Counted from the first letter of the stretch, positions 17,204-26,630 are shown. The stretch: DNA of 64,000 nucleotides from Candidatus Vicinibacter proximus (GCA_016713905.1 JADJOE010000003.1:1116001-1180000); one strand, 5' to 3'. Notes: generated by a model not told the origin, from the sequence alone. Program-made: numbers and translations.

Positions 17204-18076
17204 TTACTTTTTTAAAACCTCTTTCATTTTTAAGCCAATTTGAGATGGGGATTCTACAACATGAATTCCACATTCCTGCATAATCTTAATTTTAGCTTCT
17301 GCAGTATCTTCTGCGCCCCCAATGATGGCTCCAGCATGTCCCATTTTTCTGCCCTTAGGTGCAGTCTTTCCGGCAATAAATCCAACTACTGGTTTGGTAC
17401 CATAATCTCTGATCCACAATGCTGCATCAGTTTCCATACTTCCTCCAATTTCACCAATCATCACAATACCATCTGTCTCATAATCAGCCATAAGCATTTG
17501 AACTGCTTGAAGAGTTGTTGTGCCAGGTATTGGATCTCCACCTATTCCAATACACGTAGATTGTCCAAGACCAACCTGTGTAATTTGGTCTACAGCTTCA
17601 TAAGTCAAAGTTCCTGAACGAGATACAATCCCTACCCGGCCTTTTCTATGAATAAAACCAGGCATGATTCCAACTTTAGCTTCCCCCGGTGTAATTACAC
17701 CCGGACAATTAGGACCTATTAATGTACAAGGATAATTTTTAAGATATTCCATGACTTTTACCATGTCTTGTACAGGAACACCTTCTGTTATGCATATGAT
17801 CACACTAATCCCTGCATCAGCGGCCTCCATAATTGCATCAGCAGCGAAAGCTGGAGGTACAAAAATGATACTGGTGTCTGCTTGAGTTGAATCAACTGCT
17901 TCATGAACCGTATTGAAAACAGGTAAATTCAAATGTGTTTGCCCACCTTTACCTGGCGTGACACCGCCTACAACGGGAGTTCCATAACTTACCATTTGCT
18001 CCGCATGAAAGCTTCCTTCTTTTCCTGTAAATCCCTGAACAATAATTCTGGAATTTTTATTTACCAATACACTCAT
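17204..18076 (-). CDS. sucD: Succinyl-CoA ligase (ADP-forming) alpha subunit
   Basis: 290 residues. It catalyses the substrate-level phosphorylation step of the TCA cycle together with the beta subunit SucC, which is not in this window. The CoA-binding Rossmann domain has GFTGKEGSFHAEQM (15-28), then PGKGG. The ligase domain contains GPNCPGVITPGEAKVGIMPG and the phosphohistidine loop GHAGAIIGG with His247. The last gene of the carA-eno-ftsB-sucD cluster, it begins 3 nt after the preceding stop codon. Confidence 0.97.
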   Translation of the reverse strand: MSVLVNKNSRIIVQGFTGKEGSFHAEQMVSYGTPVVGGVTPGKGGQTHLNLPVFNTVHEAVDSTQADTSIIFVPPAFAADAIMEAADAGISVIICITEGVPVQDMVKVMEYLKNYPCTLIGPNCPGVITPGEAKVGIMPGFIHRKGRVGIVSRSGTLTYEAVDQITQVGLGQSTCIGIGGDPIPGTTTLQAVQMLMADYETDGIVMIGEIGGSMETDAALWIRDYGTKPVVGFIAGKTAPKGRKMGHAGAIIGGAEDTAEAKIKIMQECGIHVVESPSQIGLKMKEVLKK

Positions 18077-18079
18077 GGA

Positions 18080-18406
18080 TTATTTATCTGTTTTCTTTTT
18101 GGTTTCGATAATATAAATGTCTTCATCTTGTCTTGCCATAAAGTACTTCTCCCTGGCAAACTTTTCATAATTCTGTTCGAGGTCCTTTTTATCTTGTTTC
18201 GCTTCAGCGATCAATTGGACGTAATTCTCTCTTTGAGCTTTTAAATCAGCTAGTGAACCATAAATTCTAAACTGAGTAGCTAAATTAAACTTATCAAAAA
18301 AACACAAATAAACAATAAAAATCAGAATTGTTAACGGTGCTTTTTTCTTCCATGCATACCTTGTAATCCTGGAAGGTATGTGTAAAATATGCCTTTTATT
18401 CTCCAT
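18080..18406 (-). CDS. FtsB/DivIC-family septum formation initiator
   Basis: 108-residue bitopic division protein. It has a short basic cytoplasmic N-terminus, one membrane helix (APLTILIFIVYLCFF, about residues 23-37), a periplasmic coiled coil (about 48-85, SLADLKAQRENYVQLIAEA region), and a C-terminal FAREKYFMARQDEDIYII motif typical of FtsB/DivIC. By analogy it forms a subcomplex with FtsL and FtsQ in the divisome. The ATG at 18406 is preferred over the in-frame TTG at 18427. Its place next to eno is conserved for ftsB in many bacteria, which strengthens the call. Confidence 0.88.
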   Translation of the reverse strand: MENKRHILHIPSRITRYAWKKKAPLTILIFIVYLCFFDKFNLATQFRIYGSLADLKAQRENYVQLIAEAKQDKKDLEQNYEKFAREKYFMARQDEDIYIIETKKKTDK

Positions 18407-18440
18407 AAGAATAACATTTAAAGGCAAATATACATATCAT

Positions 18441-19727
18441 TTATCTTTTAAGTATACTTTTACCGTAAAATTGAGCCTGATCACCCAACTCTTCTTCTAT
18501 TCTAATTAGTTGATTGTATTTGGCAGTCCTGTCTGATCTGGATAGGGAACCGGTTTTTATTTGACCACAATTTAAAGCAACAGATAGATCTGCTATAAAT
18601 GTATCTTCAGTTTCTCCTGACCGATGACTCATCACAGTGGTGAAGGAATTTCTTTGCGCCAATTGAACAGCATTGATAGTCTCCGTAAGTGATCCTATCT
18701 GATTAACTTTTATCAGAATTGAATTTGCTGCCTTTAGATTAATCCCTTCCTGCAACCTCTTTTGATTTGTAACAAACAAATCATCACCTACCAGTTGGAT
18801 TTTACTACCAAGCATTTTATTCAAATTCACCCAGCCAGCCCAATCATCCTCTGCTAAACCATCTTCAATCGATATTAGAGGATATTTGGAAGTCCACCTA
18901 TCCCAAAAGTCTACCATTTCATCCGAAGTTAAAGATTTAGAACCTGATTTATGAAAATGATAAAGCTTATCCGTCTCGTTATACATTTCCGACACAGCTG
19001 CATCCATGGCTAGCCAAACATCTTCTGCTGGCTTATATCCAGCACTCTCTATTGCTTTCAAGATAAGCTCTATAGCTTCCTCATTCGATCCCAATGATGG
19101 GGCAAATCCACCTTCATCTCCAACATTGGTTGAATAGGATTTTGATTGTAGAACTTTTCTTAAACTATGAAAAATCTCTGAACCAATTCTAATGGCATGA
19201 CTTATGGATTCCGCTCCAACAGGCAAGATCATAAATTCTTGAAAATCAAGTTTATTGTCTGCATGCAAACCCCCATTTATAATATTCATCATCGGAAGGG
19301 GCATCAGATGCGCATTGGTTCCTCCTATATATCGGAACAAGGAAAGGTCTGTTTCCTCAGCAGCAGCCCTTGCGCAAGCCATTGATACGGATAAAATTGA
19401 ATTCGCGCCCATTCTTGACTTATTCTCGGTGCCATCTAACTCAATCATTAATTGGTCAATATACCTTTGATCTGTAATTTCAACACCAATTATCCTGTCT
19501 GCTATTTCTTCTTCAATAAATGAGCAGGCATTTAAAACACCTTTACCCATGTATATGCTGTCATCCTTATCTCTTAGCTCGACGGCTTCATGTTTACCAG
19601 TAGAAGCCCCTGATGGAACTGCAGCACGACCAATAAATCCATCATAAGTCACCACTTCAGCCTCAACCGTTGGGAATCCTCTGCTATCCAAAATTTGTCT
19701 GGCGATTACATCAACTATTTCACTCAT
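18441..19727 (-). CDS. eno: Enolase
   Basis: 428 residues. It interconverts 2-phosphoglycerate and phosphoenolpyruvate in glycolysis. The N-terminal domain begins IVDVIARQILDSRGFPTVEAEV, with GAAVPSGASTGKHEAVELRD as the mobile active-site loop. The barrel has NVGDEGGFAP, the Mg ligands in WLAMDAA and SIEDGLAEDDW, LVGDDLFVTN, the catalytic lysine region ILIKVNQIGSLTET, and SHRSGETED near the end. It begins 4 nt after the carA stop, so the two are translationally linked. Confidence 0.98.
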   Translation of the reverse strand: MSEIVDVIARQILDSRGFPTVEAEVVTYDGFIGRAAVPSGASTGKHEAVELRDKDDSIYMGKGVLNACSFIEEEIADRIIGVEITDQRYIDQLMIELDGTENKSRMGANSILSVSMACARAAAEETDLSLFRYIGGTNAHLMPLPMMNIINGGLHADNKLDFQEFMILPVGAESISHAIRIGSEIFHSLRKVLQSKSYSTNVGDEGGFAPSLGSNEEAIELILKAIESAGYKPAEDVWLAMDAAVSEMYNETDKLYHFHKSGSKSLTSDEMVDFWDRWTSKYPLISIEDGLAEDDWAGWVNLNKMLGSKIQLVGDDLFVTNQKRLQEGINLKAANSILIKVNQIGSLTETINAVQLAQRNSFTTVMSHRSGETEDTFIADLSVALNCGQIKTGSLSRSDRTAKYNQLIRIEEELGDQAQFYGKSILKR

Positions 19728-19731
19728 ACAA

Positions 19732-20862
19732 TTAATTTACAGTTTGACTAATGCCCAATTCTTTATTGATCATATTAGAAAATTGTTGAAATAAATATCT
19801 GGAATCATGTGGCCCTGGACCTGCTTCAGGATGATACTGAACACTGAAGACAGGACGGTCTATTATTCTTATACCTTCCACACTTTTATCATTCAAGTTA
19901 ATATGGCTAAGTGAAATTCGGCTCTTATTTGCAAGCACCTCATTTGTATCCAAGGCAAACCCATGATTTTGGCAGGTAATTTCGCCTAATCCAGTTTCCA
20001 GATTCAGTACCGCATGATTTGAACCTCTATGACCATTTAGCATTTTTATAGTTTTTACACCCATTGCTAGGCCAAAAATTTGATGACCCAAACATATTCC
20101 AAAAGCAGGTTTCTGTGATTCTAATATCTTACTGGCTGTGTTTATGGCATAATCCATTGCAGATGGATCTCCGGGGCCGTTAGATAGGAAAAATGCATCC
20201 GGTTTCCAATCGACCATAGTCGCAATATCAGTTTGTGCAGGAAATACCCTTACATTAAAATGATGTTTGTTTAGTTGTTTTAAGATGCTTGACTTAATAC
20301 CAAAATCCAATACAGCTAGCCTAACAGAATCCTCAGTATTAGGGAGATCATAAATTTGATTTGTAGTAACTTTTGAAGACAATTCCAATCCATTCATGTC
20401 GGGAACTGCATCTAACAAATCTTTAAGTTTATTAAGGTCAAATTCTTCATTTGAAATGATGGCATTCATCGCACCATGTGTCCTGATATGTCTTACCAAT
20501 GCTCTGGTATCCACATCATGAATACATAATAAGCCATTGAGTTCTAAATATTCCTGTAATGAGGAGTCTGCATTCAACCTGCTGAAGTGATCAGAAAAGT
20601 TACGACACACAAGACCTGCTATTTGTATATTCCCAGATTCTACTTCCTTTTGATGCGTACCATAATTTCCAATATGAACATTGGTCATCACCAAAATCTG
20701 TCGAAAATAACTTGGATCGGTAAATATTTCCTGATAACCAGTCATCCCGGTATTGAAACATATTTCTCCGACAGTGGTACCTGTGATTCCTGCAGATTTG
20801 CCGTGAAAAACTGTGCCATCTTTCAACATAAGCACAGCAGGATCACGATAATTTTTAGACAT
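19732..20862 (-). CDS. carA: Carbamoyl-phosphate synthase small subunit
   Basis: 376 residues, the glutaminase subunit that feeds ammonia to CarB for pyrimidine and arginine synthesis. The CPSase small-chain domain spans 8-140 (FNTGMTGYQEIFTDPSY). The class I amidotransferase domain has LSNGPGDP (227-234), the nucleophile Cys257 in GICLGHQ, and the His344/Glu346 pair in YHPEAGPGP. CarB is not in the window. This is the first gene of the carA-eno-ftsB-sucD cluster and is separated from rplQ by a strong terminator. Confidence 0.97.
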   Translation of the reverse strand: MSKNYRDPAVLMLKDGTVFHGKSAGITGTTVGEICFNTGMTGYQEIFTDPSYFRQILVMTNVHIGNYGTHQKEVESGNIQIAGLVCRNFSDHFSRLNADSSLQEYLELNGLLCIHDVDTRALVRHIRTHGAMNAIISNEEFDLNKLKDLLDAVPDMNGLELSSKVTTNQIYDLPNTEDSVRLAVLDFGIKSSILKQLNKHHFNVRVFPAQTDIATMVDWKPDAFFLSNGPGDPSAMDYAINTASKILESQKPAFGICLGHQIFGLAMGVKTIKMLNGHRGSNHAVLNLETGLGEITCQNHGFALDTNEVLANKSRISLSHINLNDKSVEGIRIIDRPVFSVQYHPEAGPGPHDSRYLFQQFSNMINKELGISQTVN

Positions 20863-20887
20863 TAAATTAAGTTATATAAAATAATTG

Positions 20888-20895
20888 CAAATATA
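20888..20895 (-). promoter_or_regulatory. -7 box of the carA-eno-ftsB-sucD operon
   Basis: Minus-strand TATATTTG followed by C, 25 nt before the carA ATG at 20862. The -33 region is not clear. Confidence 0.5.
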
Positions 20896-20992
20896 TACTC
20901 TCTCATCCACAGAACATAAATAAAATATCAAACAGGTTGACAAAACACTTAAACAATATGCCCCTTTTGCAAACGTTCTTTACAAATTTTAT

Positions 20993-21022
20993 TGCAAAAA
21001 AAAAGCGGCAAAAAGCCGCTTT
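20993..21022 (-). terminator. Terminator of the ribosomal protein operon
   Basis: AAAGCGGC-TTTTT-GCCGCTTT on the minus strand: a perfect 8-bp GC-rich stem with a 5-nt loop, then a run of Ts. It sits 5 nt after the rplQ stop and closes the rpsL-to-rplQ transcription unit. Confidence 0.92.
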
Positions 21023-21026
21023 ATAA

Positions 21027-21539
21027 TTATTCTTTAGTTTCAGAATCTGGAGAATTAAATTCTTCAGAGTTGTTTTCCACAACACCCTCAGCTTCCGATT
21101 TAGTTTTCTTGGACGATCTTCTTGTTCTTTTTGCTGTTTTGGCTACAGGAGATTCTGCTACCGATGTTGAAACCATTACAGTGTTAAAATCAACAAGTTC
21201 TATCATGGCCATTTCTGCCCCATCTCCTTTTCGGAAGCCGGTTCGAATGACTCTCGTATAACCTCCAGGTCTGGTAGCTACCTTTTCTGCAACTTCTCCA
21301 AACAAGGAAGCTACGACATCTTTGTTTTGCAAATAACTAAATACAACTCTCCTTGAATGCGTTGAATTGTTTTTTGATTTTGTGATCAAAGGTTCAATAT
21401 AAACCCTCAGTGCTTTAGCCTTAGCTACTGTGGTGCTAATTCTTTTATACTTTATGAGAGCACCCGCCAAATTTCTCAGCAAGGCCGAACGATGTCCCTT
21501 TTTTCTACTTAGATGGTTAAACGCTTTACCATGTCTCAT
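21027..21539 (-). CDS. rplQ: Ribosomal protein L17 with acidic/basic C-terminal tail
   Basis: 170 residues. The first 115 or so are L17 (MRHGKAFNHLSRKKGHRSAL, the RISTTVAKAK segment and GGYTRVIRTGFRKGDGAEMAMIEL). A low-complexity tail of roughly 50 residues follows, first rich in Lys/Arg/Ser (KTAKRTRRSSKKTKS) and then acidic. Such tails on L17 are common in Bacteroidota. It is the last gene of the alpha operon, 45 nt after rpoA. Confidence 0.97.
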   Translation of the reverse strand: MRHGKAFNHLSRKKGHRSALLRNLAGALIKYKRISTTVAKAKALRVYIEPLITKSKNNSTHSRRVVFSYLQNKDVVASLFGEVAEKVATRPGGYTRVIRTGFRKGDGAEMAMIELVDFNTVMVSTSVAESPVAKTAKRTRRSSKKTKSEAEGVVENNSEEFNSPDSETKE

Positions 21540-21584
21540 GACTTAATCTTTTAGTCTATAATAAAATCAATAATACCGGATCAA

Positions 21585-22583
21585 TTATTCTTCGTCCAGT
21601 TTATATTTTGAAAGGTCCATTCCAAAACTAAGGTTCTTTGATTGTAAAAGTTCCTCAATTTCGACAAGGGATTTCTTTCCAAAATTTCTAAATTTCAATA
21701 ATTCGTGGGTATCAAATTTTACCATTTCCCCGAGCGAATTTATTTTTGCAGCTTTTAGGCAATTATAAGCTCTAACAGAAAGGTCTAGATCTTCCAAAGG
21801 TGTCTTCAATAATTTTCTCATGTGTAAGACATGTTCATCCACTATTGTATCTTCCTTACGTACCGCATCTTCAAAAGTGATATTTTCATCTGTGATGAGG
21901 AGTAGATGTTGTATCATTATCCTGGCTGCTTCTTTAACCGCCTCTTCAGGATGAATGGTACCATCAGTTTTAATGTCCAATAGCAACTTTTCGTAATCGG
22001 TTTTTTGTCCGACCCTAGTATTTGAAATACTGTATGATACTTTTTTGATAGGTGTATAAATAGCATCTACCGGAATTACACCAATTGGCAAATCCTTTGT
22101 CATATTTTCATCAGCAGGAACATAACCTCTTCCTTTTGCAATAGTAAGTTCAATCTCAAGATTCACAAAAGGCTCCATGTGACAAACCACCTGATCAGGA
22201 TTTGTTACTTCAAAAACATTTGTAAATTTTTCGATGTCCCCTGCAGTAAAGACTTCTTTCCCACTAATGGTAATATATATTTTCTCTTCCTTAATCTCAT
22301 CTTTTTCCAATTTGCTCTTCAAGCGAATTTGTTTCAGATTAAGAATGATCTCAATAACATCTTCTATAACCCCTTTGATAGTAGAAAATTCATGTTCAAC
22401 ACCTGCGATTCTAACATGGGTAATAGCATAACCTTCTAACGAGGAAAGGAGTATCCTTCTTAGTGAATTGCCAAGTGTTTGTCCAAATCCAGGCTCTAAA
22501 GGTTTGAATTCAAAAGATCCATCAAACTCCGTAGCTTTTTGAAGAATGATTTTATCGGGCTTTTGAAAATTTAATATACTCAT
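21585..22583 (-). CDS. rpoA: RNA polymerase alpha subunit
   Basis: 332 residues. The N-terminal dimerisation domain contains EPGFGQTLGNSLRRILLSSL (32-51). The C-terminal domain has LEDLDLSVRAYNCLKAAKI and FGKKSLVEIEELL, the helix-hairpin-helix that contacts promoter UP elements and activators. Both domains are intact. It lies between rpsD and rplQ as in the standard alpha operon. Confidence 0.98.
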   Translation of the reverse strand: MSILNFQKPDKIILQKATEFDGSFEFKPLEPGFGQTLGNSLRRILLSSLEGYAITHVRIAGVEHEFSTIKGVIEDVIEIILNLKQIRLKSKLEKDEIKEEKIYITISGKEVFTAGDIEKFTNVFEVTNPDQVVCHMEPFVNLEIELTIAKGRGYVPADENMTKDLPIGVIPVDAIYTPIKKVSYSISNTRVGQKTDYEKLLLDIKTDGTIHPEEAVKEAARIMIQHLLLITDENITFEDAVRKEDTIVDEHVLHMRKLLKTPLEDLDLSVRAYNCLKAAKINSLGEMVKFDTHELLKFRNFGKKSLVEIEELLQSKNLSFGMDLSKYKLDEE

Positions 22584-22618
22584 ATCCTATTATATTACTT
22601 TTAGTAAATGAATTCTGA

Positions 22619-23230
22619 TTACTTAGAATACAATTCCACAATCAATTGTTCGTTGATATTCTCAGGGACTTGGTCTCTTGATGGGTATTGCAAAAATTTA
22701 CCCTCCATTTTATCAGTATTCCACTCCAACCAACCAAATTTTCTTACATCCGATTTTTGAGCAACCTTATGACTTATGAAGTCGAGGTTTTGAGAATTAC
22801 CTCTTACGGCCACGGTGTCCCCAGGTTTTAACCTTAATGAAGGTATATTGGCAACCTTACCATTTACGGTAATATGTCTGTGAGAAACTAATTGTCTTGC
22901 CCCCTTTCTTGTGGAAGAAATACCCATTCTATAAACGGTATTGTCCAACCTTGCCTCTAAAAACTGAAATAAAACCTCCCCTGTAACGCCAGATTTTTTG
23001 TGCGCATCATGGAAAATATTTCGAAACTGGCGCTCTAACACACCATATGTGTATTTTGCCTTTTGCTTTTCTAGCAATTGAAGAGCGTAATCGGATTTCT
23101 GTTTTTTCTTACGTGAAGGACCATGTTGGCCAGGAGGATACTTTTTCTTTTCAAAAGATTTGTCAAAACCTGTAAGGGACTGTCCAAATGCTCTGGATTT
23201 TTTAGTGACGGGTCCGGTATATCTTGCCAT
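22619..23230 (-). CDS. rpsD: Ribosomal protein S4
   Basis: 203 residues, starting MARYTGPVTKKSRAFG with the S4 domain RLDNTVYRMGISSTRKGARQLV near 93-114. It is a primary 16S rRNA binder in small-subunit assembly and in many bacteria the translational repressor of the alpha operon. The N-terminus lacks the four-cysteine zinc motif, so it is the zinc-free form. Confidence 0.97.
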   Translation of the reverse strand: MARYTGPVTKKSRAFGQSLTGFDKSFEKKKYPPGQHGPSRKKKQKSDYALQLLEKQKAKYTYGVLERQFRNIFHDAHKKSGVTGEVLFQFLEARLDNTVYRMGISSTRKGARQLVSHRHITVNGKVANIPSLRLKPGDTVAVRGNSQNLDFISHKVAQKSDVRKFGWLEWNTDKMEGKFLQYPSRDQVPENINEQLIVELYSK

Positions 23231-23260
23231 AAAATAGATTCTAATAAATGATTAGGGAAA

Positions 23261-23647
23261 TTAGATACGTCTGTGTTTAGGAGGTCTACATCCGTTGTGA
23301 GGAATTGGCGTTAAATCGGTAATCTTCAATACTTTAATTCCTGTTGCATCAATGGCTCTAATTGCAGCTTCCCTTCCAGAACCAGGTCCTTTTACAAAAA
23401 CTTCAGCAGATCGCATTCCTGCTTCAAAAGCAACGCCGGCAGCATCATTCGCTGAAAGTTGTGCGGCATATGGAGTATTCTTTTTTGATCCTTTGAATCC
23501 AGATTTACCTGCACTGGACCAACTGATAACCTCTCCAGCTCTATTACAAAGTGAAATGATGATATTGTTAAAAGTAGCTTGAATGTAAACCAAACCGTCA
23601 GCATCGACTTTAACTTTCCTCTTTTTAGCCTTTTTGCCTTTTGCCAT
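23261..23647 (-). CDS. rpsK: Ribosomal protein S11
   Basis: 128 residues. IQATFNNIIISLCNRAGEVISWSSAGKSGFKGSKK and the ending DLTPIPHNGCRPPKHRRI are diagnostic. S11 lines the mRNA exit platform of the 30S subunit. Gaps of 30 nt on each side to rpsM and rpsD. Confidence 0.97.
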   Translation of the reverse strand: MAKGKKAKKRKVKVDADGLVYIQATFNNIIISLCNRAGEVISWSSAGKSGFKGSKKNTPYAAQLSANDAAGVAFEAGMRSAEVFVKGPGSGREAAIRAIDATGIKVLKITDLTPIPHNGCRPPKHRRI

Positions 23648-23677
23648 TTCCTAATTTTTAACCGATTAGATGATTTA

Positions 23678-24055
23678 TTATTTAGTTGCTTTCTTTTTGT
23701 TGGCAACAGTCTTTCTTTTTCCTTTACGTGTCCTTGCGTTAGTCTTGGTACGTTGACCTCTTACAGGAAGTCCCTTACGATGTCTAATACCCCTAAAACA
23801 AGCTATATCCATAAGTCTTTTAATACTTAACTGAACCTCAGAACGTAGCTCTCCTTCAACTTTTACCTCATCCTGAATCATTTTAGCAATCGACTGAACT
23901 TGATCATTTGACCATTCATTCACCCGAACACATTCATTAATATCTAATTTAGACAAGATATTTTTAGCCGTGGTGCTACCAATGCCATAAATATAAGTTA
24001 GGGCAATAACACCCCTTTTATTCCTTGGAAGATCTATACCTGCAATACGAGCCAT
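23678..24055 (-). CDS. rpsM: Ribosomal protein S13
   Basis: 125 residues, starting MARIAGIDLPRNKRGVIALTYIYGIG and ending with GLPVRGQRTKTNARTRKG and a basic tail. S13 contacts the 50S head bridges and the P-site tRNA. Confidence 0.97.
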   Translation of the reverse strand: MARIAGIDLPRNKRGVIALTYIYGIGSTTAKNILSKLDINECVRVNEWSNDQVQSIAKMIQDEVKVEGELRSEVQLSIKRLMDIACFRGIRHRKGLPVRGQRTKTNARTRKGKRKTVANKKKATK

Positions 24056-24065
24056 TTGTTAAGTT

Positions 24066-24182
24066 TTAACCTTGACGTTGTTTAAATTTTGGATTTTTCT
24101 TATTAATGATATACAATCTGCCCTTTCTCCTGACAAACTTGCAGTCTACTGTCCTTTTCTTTATCGATGCACGAACTTTCAT
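24066..24182 (-). CDS. rpmJ: Ribosomal protein L36, zinc-free form
   Basis: 38 residues in the standard place between infA and rpsM: MKVRASIKKRTVDCKF at the start and KNPKFKQRQG at the end. Of the four zinc ligands of classical L36 (Cys11, Cys14, Cys27, His33) only Cys14 remains; positions 11, 27 and 33 are Thr, Asn and Phe. This is the non-zinc variant. It starts 5 nt after the infA stop and ends 10 nt before rpsM. Confidence 0.95.
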   Translation of the reverse strand: MKVRASIKKRTVDCKFVRRKGRLYIINKKNPKFKQRQG

Positions 24183-24187
24183 CTCGT

Positions 24188-24406
24188 TTATTTATATCTA
24201 TATGTTATACGACCTCTTGACAAATCATAAGGACTCATTTCAACTGAAACTTTATCCCCAGGAAGAATTCGAATGTAATTCATTCTCATTTTTCCTGATA
24301 TTGTGGCAATTATAAGATGATCATTTTGCAGTCTTACCCTAAACATGGCATTGGAAAGAGCTTCCTCTATAATTCCATCCTGCTGGATAAGATTTTTTTT
24401 GGTCAT
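24188..24406 (-). CDS. infA: Translation initiation factor IF-1
   Basis: 72 residues, one OB-fold: MTKKNLIQQDGIIEEAL, then NAMFRVRLQNDHLIIATISGKMR and RGRITYRYK. It blocks the A site of the 30S subunit during initiation. The ATG at 24406 gives the normal IF-1 length. An in-frame TTG at 24427 would add seven residues and is not favoured. Confidence 0.96.
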   Translation of the reverse strand: MTKKNLIQQDGIIEEALSNAMFRVRLQNDHLIIATISGKMRMNYIRILPGDKVSVEMSPYDLSRGRITYRYK

Positions 24407-24447
24407 CTTTTGATTTTCGGAGTGCAAATATCTAACTTTTTTGGGAT

Positions 24448-25242
24448 TTATTTTAATAATTCAGGATTATTTTTAACGGCATTTTTAATAATTTCATGAT
24501 CTGAAAGAATCTTGGGGCCGTCCTTACAGATCGCAATGGTATGTTCAAAGTGTGCAGATGCCAATTTGTCTGCTGTTATCACAGTCCAACCATCCTTACT
24601 CTGTTTGACTTTCCTGGTTCCAAGATTGATCATAGGCTCAATTGCTATGGTTAGCCCCTCTTTTAACATAGGTCCTTTTCCAGCTTGACCATAATTTGGA
24701 ATTTCAGGAGCCTCATGTAAAGATTTTCCTATACCATGTCCAACCAACTCCCGAACTACACCGTAATGATGAACTTTTTCAGCATGATTTTGAATAGCCC
24801 AACTAATATCCCCGACCCGATTGCCAACCACTGAAGCATTTATTCCAAGATACAGGCACTCTTCCGTGACCTGTATGAGTTTCCTTATTTTATCTGAGAT
24901 TTGACCAAGACCAAAGGTATAGGCCGAATCCCCATAATATCCGTTCATTACAACCCCACAATCCACCGAGATTAAATCCCCTTCTTTAAAAAATACATCA
25001 TTAGGGATTCCATGAACTACAGCCTCATTTATTGAAATACAAAGAGATGCAGGAAAACCATGATGACCTTTGAAAGCTGGAATACCTCCATGATCTCTGA
25101 TGAACTCTTCCGCCCTTTTATCCAGAATATTTCCGGTACCTCCAACTTTTATAAGCTTTGAAACCTCTGCAATAGTTTCACAAACGAGAATGCTGCTTTT
25201 TCGAATGAGCTCAATCTCCTCATCATGTTTTAAATAAATCAT
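24448..25242 (-). CDS. map: Methionine aminopeptidase, type I
   Basis: 264 residues. It removes the initiator methionine. The pita-bread fold carries all five metal ligands: two Asp in SVDCGVVMNGYYGDSAY, His in GHGIGKSLHEAPEIPN, Glu in IAIEPMINLG and Glu in SAHFEHTIAI. The secY-map-infA order is the common spc-operon layout. Confidence 0.97.
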   Translation of the reverse strand: MIYLKHDEEIELIRKSSILVCETIAEVSKLIKVGGTGNILDKRAEEFIRDHGGIPAFKGHHGFPASLCISINEAVVHGIPNDVFFKEGDLISVDCGVVMNGYYGDSAYTFGLGQISDKIRKLIQVTEECLYLGINASVVGNRVGDISWAIQNHAEKVHHYGVVRELVGHGIGKSLHEAPEIPNYGQAGKGPMLKEGLTIAIEPMINLGTRKVKQSKDGWTVITADKLASAHFEHTIAICKDGPKILSDHEIIKNAVKNNPELLK

Positions 25243-25260
25243 GTATTTGGAGTAAAGGTT

Positions 25261-26622
25261 TTAACCGACAACAGGACCCATTCCGGTTGAACTCCTTCCT
25301 TCTATTCTACCGGACTTCACTAGTCCGTCGTATTTTCTCATTAATAAATAAGACTCAATTTGGGCTAAGGTATCCAGAACAACGCCAACTAAGATCAGAA
25401 TAGACGATCCTCCAAAAAATCTGGCAAATTGCTGGTTTACACCAAACAAAACTGCAATCGCTGGAAGGATAGTAATTATTCCAAGAAAAACAGATCCAGG
25501 TAATGTTATTCTTGTTGTTGTTGTATCAATATATTCTTCTGTATCCGGACCAGGTTTGATCCCAGGAATGAAGGCATTATTCCTTTTCAAATACTCCGCG
25601 TAATTTTGGGGATTCACTATTAAAGCTGTATAAACATATGTAAATCCAACAACTAAAACAAAGGTTATAAAATTGTGCCAAAATCCATACGGGTCAGTAA
25701 GTGTCCTCATAACACCTGAACTTCCGACACTTGGATCTCCCGTAACATATTGTACAGCAGTCAAAGGAAGAAACATGATCGCTTGAGCAAAGATTATAGG
25801 CATTACTCCAGCGGCATTAACTTTTAATGGAATATAATCCCTGTCCGTTTGAACAGGCATGGCGCCACCGCCTCTTCCGACCATTCTTTTAGCAAATTGA
25901 ATTGGAATTTTCCTTACACCCTGTACCACCAAAATCGAAGCAATTATTGTCAAAAACAAGATCACCAATTCGAATATGAAAAGGATCAAACCATTATTAG
26001 ACAATTGGGACTGGATTTCAAAACTGAAGGCACCAGGTAGTGCAGCAATAATCCCTATCATAATGATCATGGAAACCCCATTGCCAATACCCCTGTCCGT
26101 AATTCTTTCACCTAACCACATTGAGAATATAGTTCCGGTTGCTAGAATAATACTATTGGAGAACCAAAAGATAAAGGGACTTACATCAGGCGCTACTGCA
26201 CCAATAGATTGGATATAGGTAAGATAACCCCCACCTTGAACCAATGTAATGAAAACTGTAAGAATACGTGTTATTTGATTCAACTTACGTCTACCCGATT
26301 CCCCCTCTTTTTGTTGAAGTCTTTGAAAATAAGGGACCGCAAAACCCAACAATTGAACTATAATAGAGGAGGTAATATAAGGCATAATACCTAATGCAAA
26401 GATAGAAGCTTGATTAAAAGCTCCTCCTGTATAAGTGTTGATCAAACCAAACAAACTATTACTGCTATTAGATGCATTTGAAAGTACACCTGGTATCACA
26501 CCAGGTAAAACGATAAATGATCCTGCACGAAAAACTGCTAATAGAGCAAAAGTGAAAAGAATCTTATCTCTTAATTCCTTTATACTCCAAATATTTTGTA
26601 AGGTTTCTATAAATTTTTTCAT
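25261..26622 (-). CDS. secY: Protein translocase subunit SecY
   Basis: 453-residue inner-membrane channel with about ten membrane helices. Marker segments are IFALGIMPYITSSIIVQLL (helix 2), GIGNGVSMIIMIGIIA, RRIPIQFAKRM-type loop 8 (here VRKIPIQFAKRMVGRGG), and RNNAFIPGIKPGPDTEEYI before helix 9. It is the Sec pore for exported proteins, including the type IX secretion components here. Confidence 0.97.
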   Translation of the reverse strand: MKKFIETLQNIWSIKELRDKILFTFALLAVFRAGSFIVLPGVIPGVLSNASNSSNSLFGLINTYTGGAFNQASIFALGIMPYITSSIIVQLLGFAVPYFQRLQQKEGESGRRKLNQITRILTVFITLVQGGGYLTYIQSIGAVAPDVSPFIFWFSNSIILATGTIFSMWLGERITDRGIGNGVSMIIMIGIIAALPGAFSFEIQSQLSNNGLILFIFELVILFLTIIASILVVQGVRKIPIQFAKRMVGRGGGAMPVQTDRDYIPLKVNAAGVMPIIFAQAIMFLPLTAVQYVTGDPSVGSSGVMRTLTDPYGFWHNFITFVLVVGFTYVYTALIVNPQNYAEYLKRNNAFIPGIKPGPDTEEYIDTTTTRITLPGSVFLGIITILPAIAVLFGVNQQFARFFGGSSILILVGVVLDTLAQIESYLLMRKYDGLVKSGRIEGRSSTGMGPVVG

Positions 26623-26630
26623 GATTTATA

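Noticed and set aside
17240..17617. 125-codon plus-strand frame
   Set aside because: It is the reverse complement of sucD, which has all expected motifs.
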